Part shown: positions 56,985-64,000 of the stretch, piece by piece
Position numbering within the stretch: position 1 is the stretch's first letter
Layout: each line of letters opens with the position of its first letter
From: Pelagibacteraceae bacterium
Lineage (GTDB): Bacteria > Pseudomonadota > Alphaproteobacteria > Pelagibacterales > Pelagibacteraceae
DNA length: 64,000 bases
Assembly (NCBI GenBank): GCA_002704145.1
Contig: PAFH01000016.1
Span: 67,560-131,559 of the forward strand
Direction of reading: 5' to 3'
Made by a program: the position numbers and the translations under genes
Notes under the pieces: generated by a model
Databases searched by the model: none
What the model was told of the DNA's origin: nothing
Seen by the model: only the letters and a program-made list of their open reading frames with translations

Positions 56985-57982
56985 ACTTAAATCAACACCC
57001 TAATGTTAAGTTTGGTAAAACTGGAGTTTTATTAGTTAATTTAGGAACGCCAGATTCAACAAAATGGTTGGATATAAGAAAATATCTAAAAGAATTTTTA
57101 TCGGACCGAAGAGTAATAGAAGTGAATCCATTTTTGTGGAAACCTATTTTAAACTTATTCATCTTAACTTTTAGGCCATCGAAAACAGCGCATGCCTATA
57201 AAAAAATATGGTTTAAAGAGTCAAATGAATCTCCTCTTCTTTTTTATACGCGATCACAAGCTACTAAACTTAAAAATAGGATAGGGAACAATGATTTAAT
57301 TGTAGATTTTGCTATGAGATACGGAAACCCTAGCATCAAAAGCAAGTTAAACTTACTTAAAGAAAAAGGATGTGAAAATTTGGTGGTCTTGCCTCTTTAT
57401 CCTCAATATGCTGCAGCTACTACAGCCACAGTTTGTGATGAAATTTATAGATCTTTAATGACTATGAGATGGCAACCTAGCTTGCAAATCATACCCCATT
57501 ATGAAAGTGAAAAATTATATATAGATGCTTTAGTAAACAGTATTAAAAGTAAAACAAATAAAATAAGCTGGAAACCAGATTTAATTATAGCGTCTTACCA
57601 CGGTATTCCAAAATCTTATTTCGACAAAGGTGATCCATATCAGTGTTATTGTCAAAAAACATCAAGACTTATAAAGGAACAGTTTACAGACCACGAAATA
57701 CAAACTACTTTCCAGTCAAGATTCGGACCCCAGGAGTGGTTGCAACCTTATACAGATAAGACAATAGAAGAATTACCAAAAAAAGGAGTTAAAAATCTTT
57801 TAGTAATTTGCCCCGGTTTTTCTTCAGATTGTGTCGAGACTCTTGAAGAAATTAATATTCAGGCGAAGGAAAGTTTTATTAAAAAAGGTGGAAAAAATTT
57901 TGATTTAATTCCTTGTTTAAATGATAGCGAAGATCACATAGAATTATTCCAAACATTAATAGAAAGATATTTGGTTAAATAA
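56981..57982 (+). CDS. hemH: Ferrochelatase
   Basis: HemH inserts Fe2+ into protoporphyrin IX. The 333-residue protein has KTGVLLVNLGTPDSTKWLDI at the N terminus, the catalytic-His strand in IIASYHGIPKSYFDKGDPY, FQSRFGPQEWLQPYTDK and CPGFSSDCVETLEEI. It is two bases from hemJ, so hemE-hemH-hemJ is one haem operon. Confidence 0.97.
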   Translation: MNLNQHPNVKFGKTGVLLVNLGTPDSTKWLDIRKYLKEFLSDRRVIEVNPFLWKPILNLFILTFRPSKTAHAYKKIWFKESNESPLLFYTRSQATKLKNRIGNNDLIVDFAMRYGNPSIKSKLNLLKEKGCENLVVLPLYPQYAAATTATVCDEIYRSLMTMRWQPSLQIIPHYESEKLYIDALVNSIKSKTNKISWKPDLIIASYHGIPKSYFDKGDPYQCYCQKTSRLIKEQFTDHEIQTTFQSRFGPQEWLQPYTDKTIEELPKKGVKNLLVICPGFSSDCVETLEEINIQAKESFIKKGGKNFDLIPCLNDSEDHIELFQTLIERYLVK

Positions 57983-57984
57983 AG

Positions 57985-58425
57985 ATGAACTTATATTTAT
58001 TATTTAAATCTCTACATATAATAGCTGTAATTTCTTGGATGGCCGGATTGCTATATCTTCCAAGAATATTCGTTTATCATGCAGAGACGACTGAAGCCTC
58101 ACAGTCAAAAGTTTTCAAAGTTATGGAAAGAAAGCTTTACAAATATATCATGCTGCCCGCTATGATTTTATCTTGGCTTTTCGGTTTGCTTCTGATCCAT
58201 TCTTTAGGATTTCAAATTTTTTCTGAGCTTTGGGTGCAGATAAAAATAGCAGCAGTTTTAATTTTAACATATTACCATTTTTATTTAGGCAGATTACTTC
58301 ATCTTTTTGCCACTGATAGTAATAGCAAATCATCAAAATTTTTTAGGATAATAAATGAAATACCTACAATATTGTTAATTGTTATTGTTTTTGTTGTTGT
58401 TTTTAAGCCTTTAAATTACTCTTGA
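57985..58425 (+). CDS. hemJ: Protoporphyrinogen oxidase HemJ
   Basis: HemJ oxidises protoporphyrinogen IX to protoporphyrin IX in the membrane. The 146-residue protein has four membrane spans, a conserved His in LFKSLHIIAVISWMAGLLYLPRIFVYH, and the YYHFYLGRLLHLF segment. No HemG or HemY gene is present here. It precedes rho by 56 bases. Confidence 0.92.
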   Translation: MNLYLLFKSLHIIAVISWMAGLLYLPRIFVYHAETTEASQSKVFKVMERKLYKYIMLPAMILSWLFGLLLIHSLGFQIFSELWVQIKIAAVLILTYYHFYLGRLLHLFATDSNSKSSKFFRIINEIPTILLIVIVFVVVFKPLNYS

Positions 58426-58481
58426 AAAATCCATAAAAACACATATATTTAAATCACTTTCCTTAAAACTATAAATATCAA

Positions 58482-59756
58482 ATGAATCTACAAGAACTTA
58501 AGCAAAAAAATCCTGCAGAACTTATTAATGAAGCTGAAAAGTTAGGTATAGAAAATCCAAGTACTTTAAGAAAGCAAGAAATATTATTTGCTATATTAAA
58601 AAAATTAGCAGAGAAGAATGAGCAAATAACGGCTACAGGTGTATTAGAAGTTCTACAAGATGGGTTTGGATTCCTAAGGGCGATAGAGTCAAATTATCTT
58701 CCGGGACCTGACGATATTTACGTTAGCCCAAGCCAAATAAGAAAATTTGGATTACGAACTGGAGATTCTGTTGAAGGAGAAATTAGAGGTCCAAAAGATG
58801 CTGAAAGATATTTTGCATTACTTAAGGTCAATAAGATAAATTTTGATAATCCAGATAAAGGAAAAAACAAGATAGCGTTTGATAATCTTACACCGTTATA
58901 CCCAAACGAAAGAATTAAATTAGAAGTAGAAGCTACAAAAGTTGAAAAGAAACCAGATAACACCGCAAGATTAATAGATTTGGTAAGTCCCATAGGAAAA
59001 GGACAAAGATCCTTAATTGTATCGCCTCCCAGAGCAGGAAAAACAATAATTCTACAAAACATAGCTCAGTCTATAACAGCAAACCACCCAGAGTGTTATT
59101 TAATGGTTTTGCTGATTGATGAAAGACCCGAAGAAGTTACAGACATGCAAAGGTCAGTAAAAGGAGAAGTTGTAGCCTCAACGTTTGATGAACCAGCCTC
59201 AAGACACGTAGCAGTAGCTGAAATGGTAATAGAAAAAGCAAAAAGATTAGTTGAACACAAAAAGGATGTTGTAATACTTTTAGATTCAATAACCAGACTT
59301 GGGAGAGCTTATAATGCAGTAATACCAAGTTCTGGGAAAGTTTTAACTGGAGGAGTAGATGCAAATGCTTTGCAAAGACCTAAAAGATTTTTTGGAGCAG
59401 CTAGAAATGTTGAAGAGGGTGGATCATTAACAATTATATCTACAGCTCTAATAGACACAGGCAGCAGAATGGATGAAGTGATTTTTGAGGAATTTAAAGG
59501 AACTGGAAATTCAGAACTAATTCTAGATAGAAAAGTCGCAGATAAACGAATTTACCCTGCTCTCGATATTACAAGATCTGGCACTAGGAGAGAAGAATTG
59601 CTATTTGAAAAAGATGATTTATCAAAAATGAATGTATTAAGAAGAATAATAAGCCCAATGGGCACTATGGACGGCATTGAATTTTTAATTTCTAAACTTA
59701 AAAACACGAAAAACAATTCTGATTTCTTTGATTCAATGAATAAATCAGCTAATTAA
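58482..59756 (+). CDS. rho: Transcription termination factor Rho
   Basis: Rho is the hexameric RNA helicase that ends many transcripts. The 424-residue protein has the N-terminal helical domain ([21 protein letters not shown]), the OSB RNA-binding fold ([20 protein letters not shown]), the P loop [12 protein letters not shown], Walker [18 protein letters not shown] and the Q/R loops. It starts a few bases after a gap and converges on the LON-domain gene two bases later. Confidence 0.98.
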   Translation: MNLQELKQKNPAELINEAEKLGIENPSTLRKQEILFAILKKLAEKNEQITATGVLEVLQDGFGFLRAIESNYLPGPDDIYVSPSQIRKFGLRTGDSVEGEIRGPKDAERYFALLKVNKINFDNPDKGKNKIAFDNLTPLYPNERIKLEVEATKVEKKPDNTARLIDLVSPIGKGQRSLIVSPPRAGKTIILQNIAQSITANHPECYLMVLLIDERPEEVTDMQRSVKGEVVASTFDEPASRHVAVAEMVIEKAKRLVEHKKDVVILLDSITRLGRAYNAVIPSSGKVLTGGVDANALQRPKRFFGAARNVEEGGSLTIISTALIDTGSRMDEVIFEEFKGTGNSELILDRKVADKRIYPALDITRSGTRREELLFEKDDLSKMNVLRRIISPMGTMDGIEFLISKLKNTKNNSDFFDSMNKSAN

Positions 59757-59758
59757 AC

Positions 59759-60379
59759 TTATTGAATTGTTCTTATATTAAATTCAGTTTCATGCAAATA
59801 AAAATTCACAATATCTTGTAAATTTTTTACTTTTTCTTTTATAGAAATAGACTCCAAAAGTTTTTGTTTTTCACCGTTACCTATAGGCGCAATCATAGCT
59901 AAGGTATTTATTTTTTGTATTTTATCTAGTTTATCAAACTCTTTCCAATTTAAAACAAGTCCATTTTTTGTAAAAAACACTTTAATGGTTTTCATAAGTT
60001 CTTCTATATTAATATCGTCTAAAGCTGGTTCTAAATCTTGATCAAATTTTTTATAATCTACTTTAAACTCTCTATATAATTTAGAATTTTCAACCTCTTC
60101 TAAAACTTCAAATCTAATTAATCCTGTTAAATTAATAAGAATTCTACCATCTTCACTTTTTTGAAAGTCACTTATTTTTCCAAGACAACCAACATTAAAC
60201 ACTTCTTTGCCTTTTGTATTGGCTTGAATCATTCCCATTAACTTATCTTTCTGCATAATGTCATTAACTAAATCCAAATATCTTTGCTCAAAAACATTTA
60301 GTGGTAAATTAGTGTTGGGAAAATAAATTACACCTGAAAGTGGAAACACAGGTATTAAGTTAGGAAATTTTTTTTTCAT
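59759..60379 (-). CDS. LON substrate-binding-domain protein (no protease)
   Basis: A 206-residue protein consisting of the Lon N-terminal domain only: LIPVFPLSGVIYFPNTNLPLNVFEQRY opens the domain, and ILINLTGLIRFEVLEEV follows. The ATPase and peptidase parts of Lon are absent. Stand-alone LON-domain proteins are widespread in alphaproteobacteria; the function is not known. It converges on rho and stands between core genes and the accessory end of the window. Confidence 0.9.
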   Translation of the reverse strand: MKKKFPNLIPVFPLSGVIYFPNTNLPLNVFEQRYLDLVNDIMQKDKLMGMIQANTKGKEVFNVGCLGKISDFQKSEDGRILINLTGLIRFEVLEEVENSKLYREFKVDYKKFDQDLEPALDDINIEELMKTIKVFFTKNGLVLNWKEFDKLDKIQKINTLAMIAPIGNGEKQKLLESISIKEKVKNLQDIVNFYLHETEFNIRTIQ

Positions 60380-60403
60380 AATTTATTATATTAATTTTTA
60401 TTT

Positions 60404-61225
60404 TTAATTTGAATAAATAAAATCCTTAAATTTACACTCATTTTCTTGAATATATGACGGAAATGTGCTGTCAATCTTTATAACTTTAAAATTATGATCT
60501 CTACTGAAAAGATCTTCCCTTTTTTCAATTTTTTCCTTTATAAAATCTATATTTTTATATTCTTTGGTATTGAATTGTTGCTCTGCATAAGAATTAAATT
60601 TCTGATAAATACCTTCAGGGGATTTTACTGAACTAAAATGCCACCCACCTTCAAATATAAATTTGTCAAACTTTGGCTTATAGAACTTATAAAAAGGCCT
60701 TTTGATAGCTTTAATTTCTCTAAGCCATTGTGGATTTATAAGATATTTTTTTTTACAGATTCTAGTGCCATACCACAAAGGCATAGTAACATTTACTAAA
60801 TTAAATTTGAGTAAAAAATTCTTTTGAACAAAACAACCAATTTTGCAATTATTGGTAAACTGATTTAATTTAGAAGGATTAGGTATTTCATCTAGATCAG
60901 AAACCATAATTAAATCATTTCCATCACAATCTTGATAACCTCTTTCCAAAGCTTCTCTTTGCATATTTTCTCTTCGCCATGCAGGACCCCAATTTTTTTT
61001 ATAAAAAGAATTATGTCTGGGTAGATCATTTAAAAGTATATAATTTATTTTTGATTTAAATTTTGAAAATTTCTTTATATCAAATTTTGGTTTTCTTTCA
61101 TTTCCAGCATGATCAATATCTGCTTCAACTATCACAAATCTATCTACATATTTAAAAAGAGTATGAAGCCGTACATCTAAAAGATGATCCTCGTCAAAAT
61201 ACATGAAACAATCAATTAATTTCAT
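60404..61225 (-). CDS. Glycosyltransferase family 17 protein
   Basis: The 273-residue protein has the GT17 pattern: LIDCFMYFDEDHLLDVRLHTL at the N terminus, DRFVIVEADIDHAGNERKPKF, WRRENMQREALERGYQDCDGNDLIMVSDLDEIPNPS with the metal-binding DxDE-like motif, and WHFSS near the end. GT17 enzymes transfer N-acetylglucosamine-type sugars. In a marine alphaproteobacterium it probably modifies surface glycans. It is one base from the FkbM-type methyltransferase gene and is likely co-transcribed. Confidence 0.85.
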   Translation of the reverse strand: MKLIDCFMYFDEDHLLDVRLHTLFKYVDRFVIVEADIDHAGNERKPKFDIKKFSKFKSKINYILLNDLPRHNSFYKKNWGPAWRRENMQREALERGYQDCDGNDLIMVSDLDEIPNPSKLNQFTNNCKIGCFVQKNFLLKFNLVNVTMPLWYGTRICKKKYLINPQWLREIKAIKRPFYKFYKPKFDKFIFEGGWHFSSVKSPEGIYQKFNSYAEQQFNTKEYKNIDFIKEKIEKREDLFSRDHNFKVIKIDSTFPSYIQENECKFKDFIYSN

Positions 61226-61226
61226 A

Positions 61227-61895
61227 TTAAAAAATATTTTTATTTTTAAAAAAATAACTTATATTGCACTGTTTGATAAATTCATATTTAAATTTTTTCA
61301 TATAATTATAAATATTATCTTTATTTTTGGAACTATCTAATATTTCTATACAAATCAATTTTGGTGAGTATTTATTTAAGTTTATAGTTTTAAGAACTTC
61401 AAAGTCGTGTCCCTCTAAGTCAATATTTAAAAAATCAAATCTATCTTTCACCAATTGATCAAAAGTGGTTGATATCATTATTTTTTTTTTTTTTAATCCA
61501 ACGGAACTAGTCATAGAATTTACCGCGCTAAAATTATGTTCGAAATAAACAGTTTTTTTAATATCGCTTTCATTACTAATTAAAGCACATTTATTTTCAT
61601 CCTTACTCCTTACAATATTAAACATATCTATGGAGGTCTCATTTAAATCTATATTTATTCCCCGCCAACCTTTTTTATATAATAAATAAGTATTATTGTA
61701 CTTCATAGGATGAAAAGCTCCTAAATCAACAAACTTTCCATAAGTTTTTTCCTTAAAAAAATCTGCTAGAAAATAATCTTCTTTGAATTGAGAATAATTT
61801 TTCTTTCTATAAAAAAATTTATATCTAAAAAATAAATGATAATATAAGTAAAACTTATATAAAAATGTTCCTCGACGTAATTTTTCTTTAATCAT
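61227..61895 (-). CDS. FkbM-family methyltransferase
   Basis: The 222-residue protein has the FkbM order: SQFKEDYFLADFF, FVDLGAFHPMKYNNTYLLYKKGWRGINIDLNE (SAM site) and FDFLNIDLEGHDFEVLKTIN. Such enzymes methylate sugars or small molecules, often in polysaccharide clusters. With the adjacent GT17 gene it looks like a surface-glycan modification pair. Its upstream region contains the tRNA-Gly fragment, transcribed in the opposite direction. Confidence 0.87.
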   Translation of the reverse strand: MIKEKLRRGTFLYKFYLYYHLFFRYKFFYRKKNYSQFKEDYFLADFFKEKTYGKFVDLGAFHPMKYNNTYLLYKKGWRGINIDLNETSIDMFNIVRSKDENKCALISNESDIKKTVYFEHNFSAVNSMTSSVGLKKKKIMISTTFDQLVKDRFDFLNIDLEGHDFEVLKTINLNKYSPKLICIEILDSSKNKDNIYNYMKKFKYEFIKQCNISYFFKNKNIF

Positions 61896-61931
61896 TAATA
61901 TAAACTAAGAAATTTATAAATTTAATATTGC

Positions 61932-61960
61932 TTGTTTTTATATTTATGTCTAGTTATAAT
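61932..61960 (+). promoter_or_regulatory. Promoter of the truncated tRNA-Gly gene
   Basis: TTGTTT (61932-61937), a 17-base spacer and TATAAT (61955-61960) form an excellent housekeeping promoter. The predicted transcription start falls within a few bases of the tRNA 5' end at 61970. The promoter appears intact although the tRNA is not. Confidence 0.75.
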
Positions 61961-61969
61961 CTTTTTTTT

Positions 61970-62009
61970 GCGGGCATAGCTCAGTGGTAGAGCGTCTCGT
62001 TGCCAACGA
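61970..62009 (+). pseudogene. 5' half of a tRNA-Gly(GCC) gene
   Basis: The sequence begins GCGGGCATAGCTCAGTGGTA and continues GAGCGTCTCGTTGCCAACGA. It contains the acceptor 5' strand, a complete D arm (GCTC/GAGC), and the anticodon loop TTGCCAA with anticodon GCC (Gly). Homology stops inside the 3' strand of the anticodon stem; the variable loop, T arm and acceptor 3' strand are missing, and the following bases do not pair with the acceptor. This is a truncated remnant, probably at a recombination or integration junction. Confidence 0.85.
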
Positions 62010-62165
62010 TATCTACAAAAAACTCATTTCTTGCAAATCCACTAGGTTTAACAACATTATTACTTAATATAAAATATTTACTATTTGTTGCAAGTGATAG
62101 CATAGGGATAGACTTTAGTTAATAAAAAATTTAAATTTAAATAAATTTTAACGCTTATTTTTTAA
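62010..62165. other. AT-rich spacer downstream of the tRNA fragment
   Basis: About 155 bases with no open frame of use, no tRNA 3' half and no clear terminator. The only features are short TTGCAA repeats (about 62032 and 62086). It separates the tRNA remnant from the small membrane gene at 62166, which might be read from the tRNA promoter. Confidence 0.4.
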
Positions 62166-62387
62166 ATGAAAAAATATATATTATCATTTTCATTAATTTG
62201 GCTTTTAGCCGTAGGCTACTTAACTTGGTATAATGGGCTTAAATCGCCTGGCAGGTATAAGGGTTTTAACTGGGAAGAATGGCTTTGGTTTGGGTTGATC
62301 CCATTAATTTCAATCTATTTATTTTATTTTATTTGGAACCCAGACTCATTTAAAAGATTAATAAAAGATATTAAAGAACTTTTCTAA
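62166..62387 (+). CDS. Small membrane protein (73 residues), unknown function
   Basis: I do not recognise this protein. It has two hydrophobic spans (about residues 3-21 and 41-58) with an aromatic loop between them (GFNWEEWLWFG) and a basic tail. It is first of three closely packed genes ending in the prepilin peptidase; the 41-codon ORF starts on its stop codon (TAATG). It may belong to the type IV pilus locus, but nothing in it proves this. Confidence 0.6.
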   Translation: MKKYILSFSLIWLLAVGYLTWYNGLKSPGRYKGFNWEEWLWFGLIPLISIYLFYFIWNPDSFKRLIKDIKELF

Positions 62388-62512
62388 TGGAGCTGATTAT
62401 TTACTCACCAAATTTAGAAGTATATATAAATGATAGCATTGTTTTTGTAGATTATTTTATAGATCAAGTACTACATATTTATTCTAGATTTAATATTAGT
62501 GAAATCTTTTAA
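62387..62512 (+). CDS. Short ORF (41 residues) upstream of the prepilin peptidase gene
   Basis: The ORF MELIIYSPNLEVYINDSIVF and so on starts at ATG overlapping the previous stop codon (TAATG) and ends two bases before the TTG start of the peptidase gene. Composition is unremarkable and I recognise no motif. Its tight spacing on both sides suggests translation, possibly as a coupling ORF. It could also be chance. Confidence 0.4.
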   Translation: MELIIYSPNLEVYINDSIVFVDYFIDQVLHIYSRFNISEIF

Positions 62513-62514
62513 TT

Positions 62515-63279
62515 TTGATTGAAATATTTATAATATTACTAGGTTTAATTTTTGGAAGTTTTGCAAATGTTTGTATACATAGACTTCCATTAGATTTAGA
62601 CATAGTAAAAGATAGATCTCATTGCCCAAAGTGTAAAAAAAAGATAGCTTGGCACGATAATATACCATTACTATCCTCTTTAATACTTAGTTTTAAATGT
62701 AGAACTTGCAAAAAAAAAATATCTAAACAGTATTTTATTGTTGAGCTTCTTACAGGTTTAGCTTTTATGTTTTTTTATAAAACACTAGGACCTAGTTTTG
62801 ACTTTGTTTTAATTTGTATAATTTTTATAATTTTACTAATTATATTTTTTATAGATCTAAAACATTATATTATTCCAGATAGTTTAAATTTTTCCTTAAT
62901 TTTGATAGGTATTACTAAAAATTTTACCACGCAAGACTTTTTAAAATTAAATTATAACTTACCTGATAGTTTATTAGGAGGTGCACTTGGATATCTAATA
63001 ATCTGGTTAATTATTTTTATTTATAAGAAGATAAGAAATAAAGAAGCTATGGGATTAGGTGACGCTAAACTTTTATCAGCATTTGGATTTTTATTAGGTG
63101 TAAACTCAATCTTTATTATATTATTTGTAGCATCAGTTCTTGGATTGTTATTTGTATTACCATCTTTGTTATTTAAAAATAGATCAACAGGCTCAATTAT
63201 TCCCTTTGGCCCATTTATAATATTAGCAGCGGTATTAGAATATTTTTTTAATCTTCAGCAATATATGGTTTTAAACTAG
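62515..63279 (+). CDS. pilD: Prepilin peptidase (type IV leader peptidase)
   Basis: PilD cleaves and N-methylates type IV prepilins and pseudopilins. The 254-residue membrane protein has the N-terminal GLIFGSFANVCIHRLP, a zinc-like site of two CxxC pairs (CPKCKKKI and CRTCKKKI), and both catalytic aspartates in FFIDLKHYIIPD and GLGDAKLLSAFG. It starts with TTG. It converges on the PilY1-like gene with a four-base overlap. Confidence 0.94.
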   Translation: MIEIFIILLGLIFGSFANVCIHRLPLDLDIVKDRSHCPKCKKKIAWHDNIPLLSSLILSFKCRTCKKKISKQYFIVELLTGLAFMFFYKTLGPSFDFVLICIIFIILLIIFFIDLKHYIIPDSLNFSLILIGITKNFTTQDFLKLNYNLPDSLLGGALGYLIIWLIIFIYKKIRNKEAMGLGDAKLLSAFGFLLGVNSIFIILFVASVLGLLFVLPSLLFKNRSTGSIIPFGPFIILAAVLEYFFNLQQYMVLN

Positions 63280-64000
63280 TCTAATTGTCTCCAACCATCG
63301 ATGATAATTTTATCATCACTCTTTTCGGATTTTGATTTAATAATTGCTAAATTATCCTTGGATTTAATATCACTATCCTTGGAAACCTCTCCTGAAATTC
63401 CAACGACAATATTATCATCTAAAATCTTAATTTCAGAACTTACACCCGATCCTATTCTTCTAAAAGTAGCATCTCCACATGTTGAGCTACTACTATATTT
63501 AAGAGCGTTACCTGCATCACAAATTTTTGCAGCATCCAATGGTTCATAAATTGGAAAATAAACTAGATCATTATCAATACTTGGTTTTGCTGTAACTTTC
63601 TTAGAGTTATCTAAGTCTTTGTACCAACCCAAGTCATTATCTGTAGGACAATTATTCTCACCAGTTTTACATTGACTTACATCACCAGTTGGTAAAACTG
63701 GTTTATAGTTTGGAAAATCTTTGTCTTTGATGCCGTATAATCTATTTTTAATATTTGTGTTTTTTGTTTGTAATCTATGTTTATTACCAGTTCCAAAATA
63801 TAACCATAACTTATCTTCATTAATTGTAGGTACTACGGAGTGATAAATATATCTCCCATTTGATGAATTCGACTCAGCATCAAACAGTACTGTTTGATCA
63901 AACATATTTCCATTGTCTGTAGCATTAATTTTCGTAATTTTTCCCTCTAGGTCAGCTGCATAAATCATAGCACCATGGTAGTTTGCTTTTTGCGTTGAGT
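63276..64000 (-). CDS. PilY1-like pilus protein, C-terminal part (partial)
   Basis: The frame is open beyond the right edge, so only the C-terminal ~240 residues are seen. The segment YHGAMIYAADLEGKITKINATD and HSVVPTINEDKLWLYFGTGN matches the beta-propeller of PilY1 proteins, which sit on the type IV pilus tip and control extension and adhesion. Four cysteines are visible (CKTGENNC, KICDAGN, STCGD), possibly disulfide-forming in the periplasm. The pairing with pilD supports a pilus locus. Confidence 0.75.
   Translation of the reverse strand, partial: STQKANYHGAMIYAADLEGKITKINATDNGNMFDQTVLFDAESNSSNGRYIYHSVVPTINEDKLWLYFGTGNKHRLQTKNTNIKNRLYGIKDKDFPNYKPVLPTGDVSQCKTGENNCPTDNDLGWYKDLDNSKKVTAKPSIDNDLVYFPIYEPLDAAKICDAGNALKYSSSSTCGDATFRRIGSGVSSEIKILDDNIVVGISGEVSKDSDIKSKDNLAIIKSKSEKSDDKIIIDGWRQLD

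Noticed and set aside
1..64000. CRISPR arrays, insertion sequences, rRNA genes, complete tRNA genes
   Set aside because: I saw no spaced repeats, transposase motifs or rRNA-like sequence on either strand, and no complete tRNA; the only tRNA trace is the tRNA-Gly half at 61970.

Overview
The window looks like a chromosome segment from a streamlined marine alphaproteobacterium of the SAR11 (Pelagibacterales) type. This is inferred from the very AT-rich sequence, near-absent intergenic space (no gap exceeds 300 bases), lysine- and isoleucine-rich proteins, and alphaproteobacterial gene order (dnaQ-coaE-aroE-maf-ppsR facing hemE-hemH-hemJ-rho; mnmE-mnmG-rsmG-parA-parB meeting holA-lptE-leuS).

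Layout. 1-9.3 kb is a minus-strand housekeeping block: infB (cut by the left edge), nusA, metK, lnt, ybeY, phoH, miaB, fur, tsaB. 9.3-20.5 kb carries envelope and central-metabolism genes: a polysaccharide deacetylase, a membrane-anchored glucosaminidase, nfu, trpS, murJ, maeB, a BON lipoprotein, rsmI, a PBP-activator-like periplasmic protein and rdgB. 20.5-29.3 kb holds the heat-shock cluster grpE-dnaK-dnaJ with a sigma-32-like promoter, then dapB, nth, a PfkB kinase, a 38-codon arfA-like gene coupled to a pseudo-receiver regulator, an L,D-transpeptidase, a YggS homologue and thiE. A porin follows, flanked by a strong terminator. 30.5-44.4 kb is DUF3576-leuS-lptE-holA converging on mnmE-mnmG-rsmG-parA-parB (with two parS-like sites), then a UbiH-type hydroxylase, ftsK and lolA. 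44.4-50.4 kb is a histidine operon (hisB-hisH-hisA-small ORF-hisF-hisE plus a HIT protein and an acetyltransferase) and hslVU. 50.4-60.4 kb contains an Smr protein, a Tim44-like protein, fxsA, secB, dnaQ-coaE-aroE-maf-ppsR, a 269-bp AT-rich repeat-bearing gap, hemE-hemH-hemJ-rho and a LON-domain protein. 60.4-64 kb is accessory: two sugar/methyl transferases, the 5' half of a tRNA-Gly gene behind an intact promoter, two small ORFs, a prepilin peptidase and the end of a PilY1-like gene.

Most notable: (i) the ppsR/hemE gap is a good candidate for the replication origin; (ii) five genes, several expected to be essential (infB, dnaK, an LpoA-like gene, a DUF3576 lipoprotein, rsmG), are broken only at poly-A runs, which means either homopolymer errors in the data or reliance on polymerase slippage; (iii) the nusA promoter is followed by a terminator-like hairpin abutting the nusA ribosome binding site; (iv) there are hidden micro-genes, including the ArfA-like one and a basic 44-residue protein packed between hisA and hisF; (v) a truncated tRNA-Gly marks the edge of the pilus region; (vi) several divergent gene pairs start from shared or abutting start codons.
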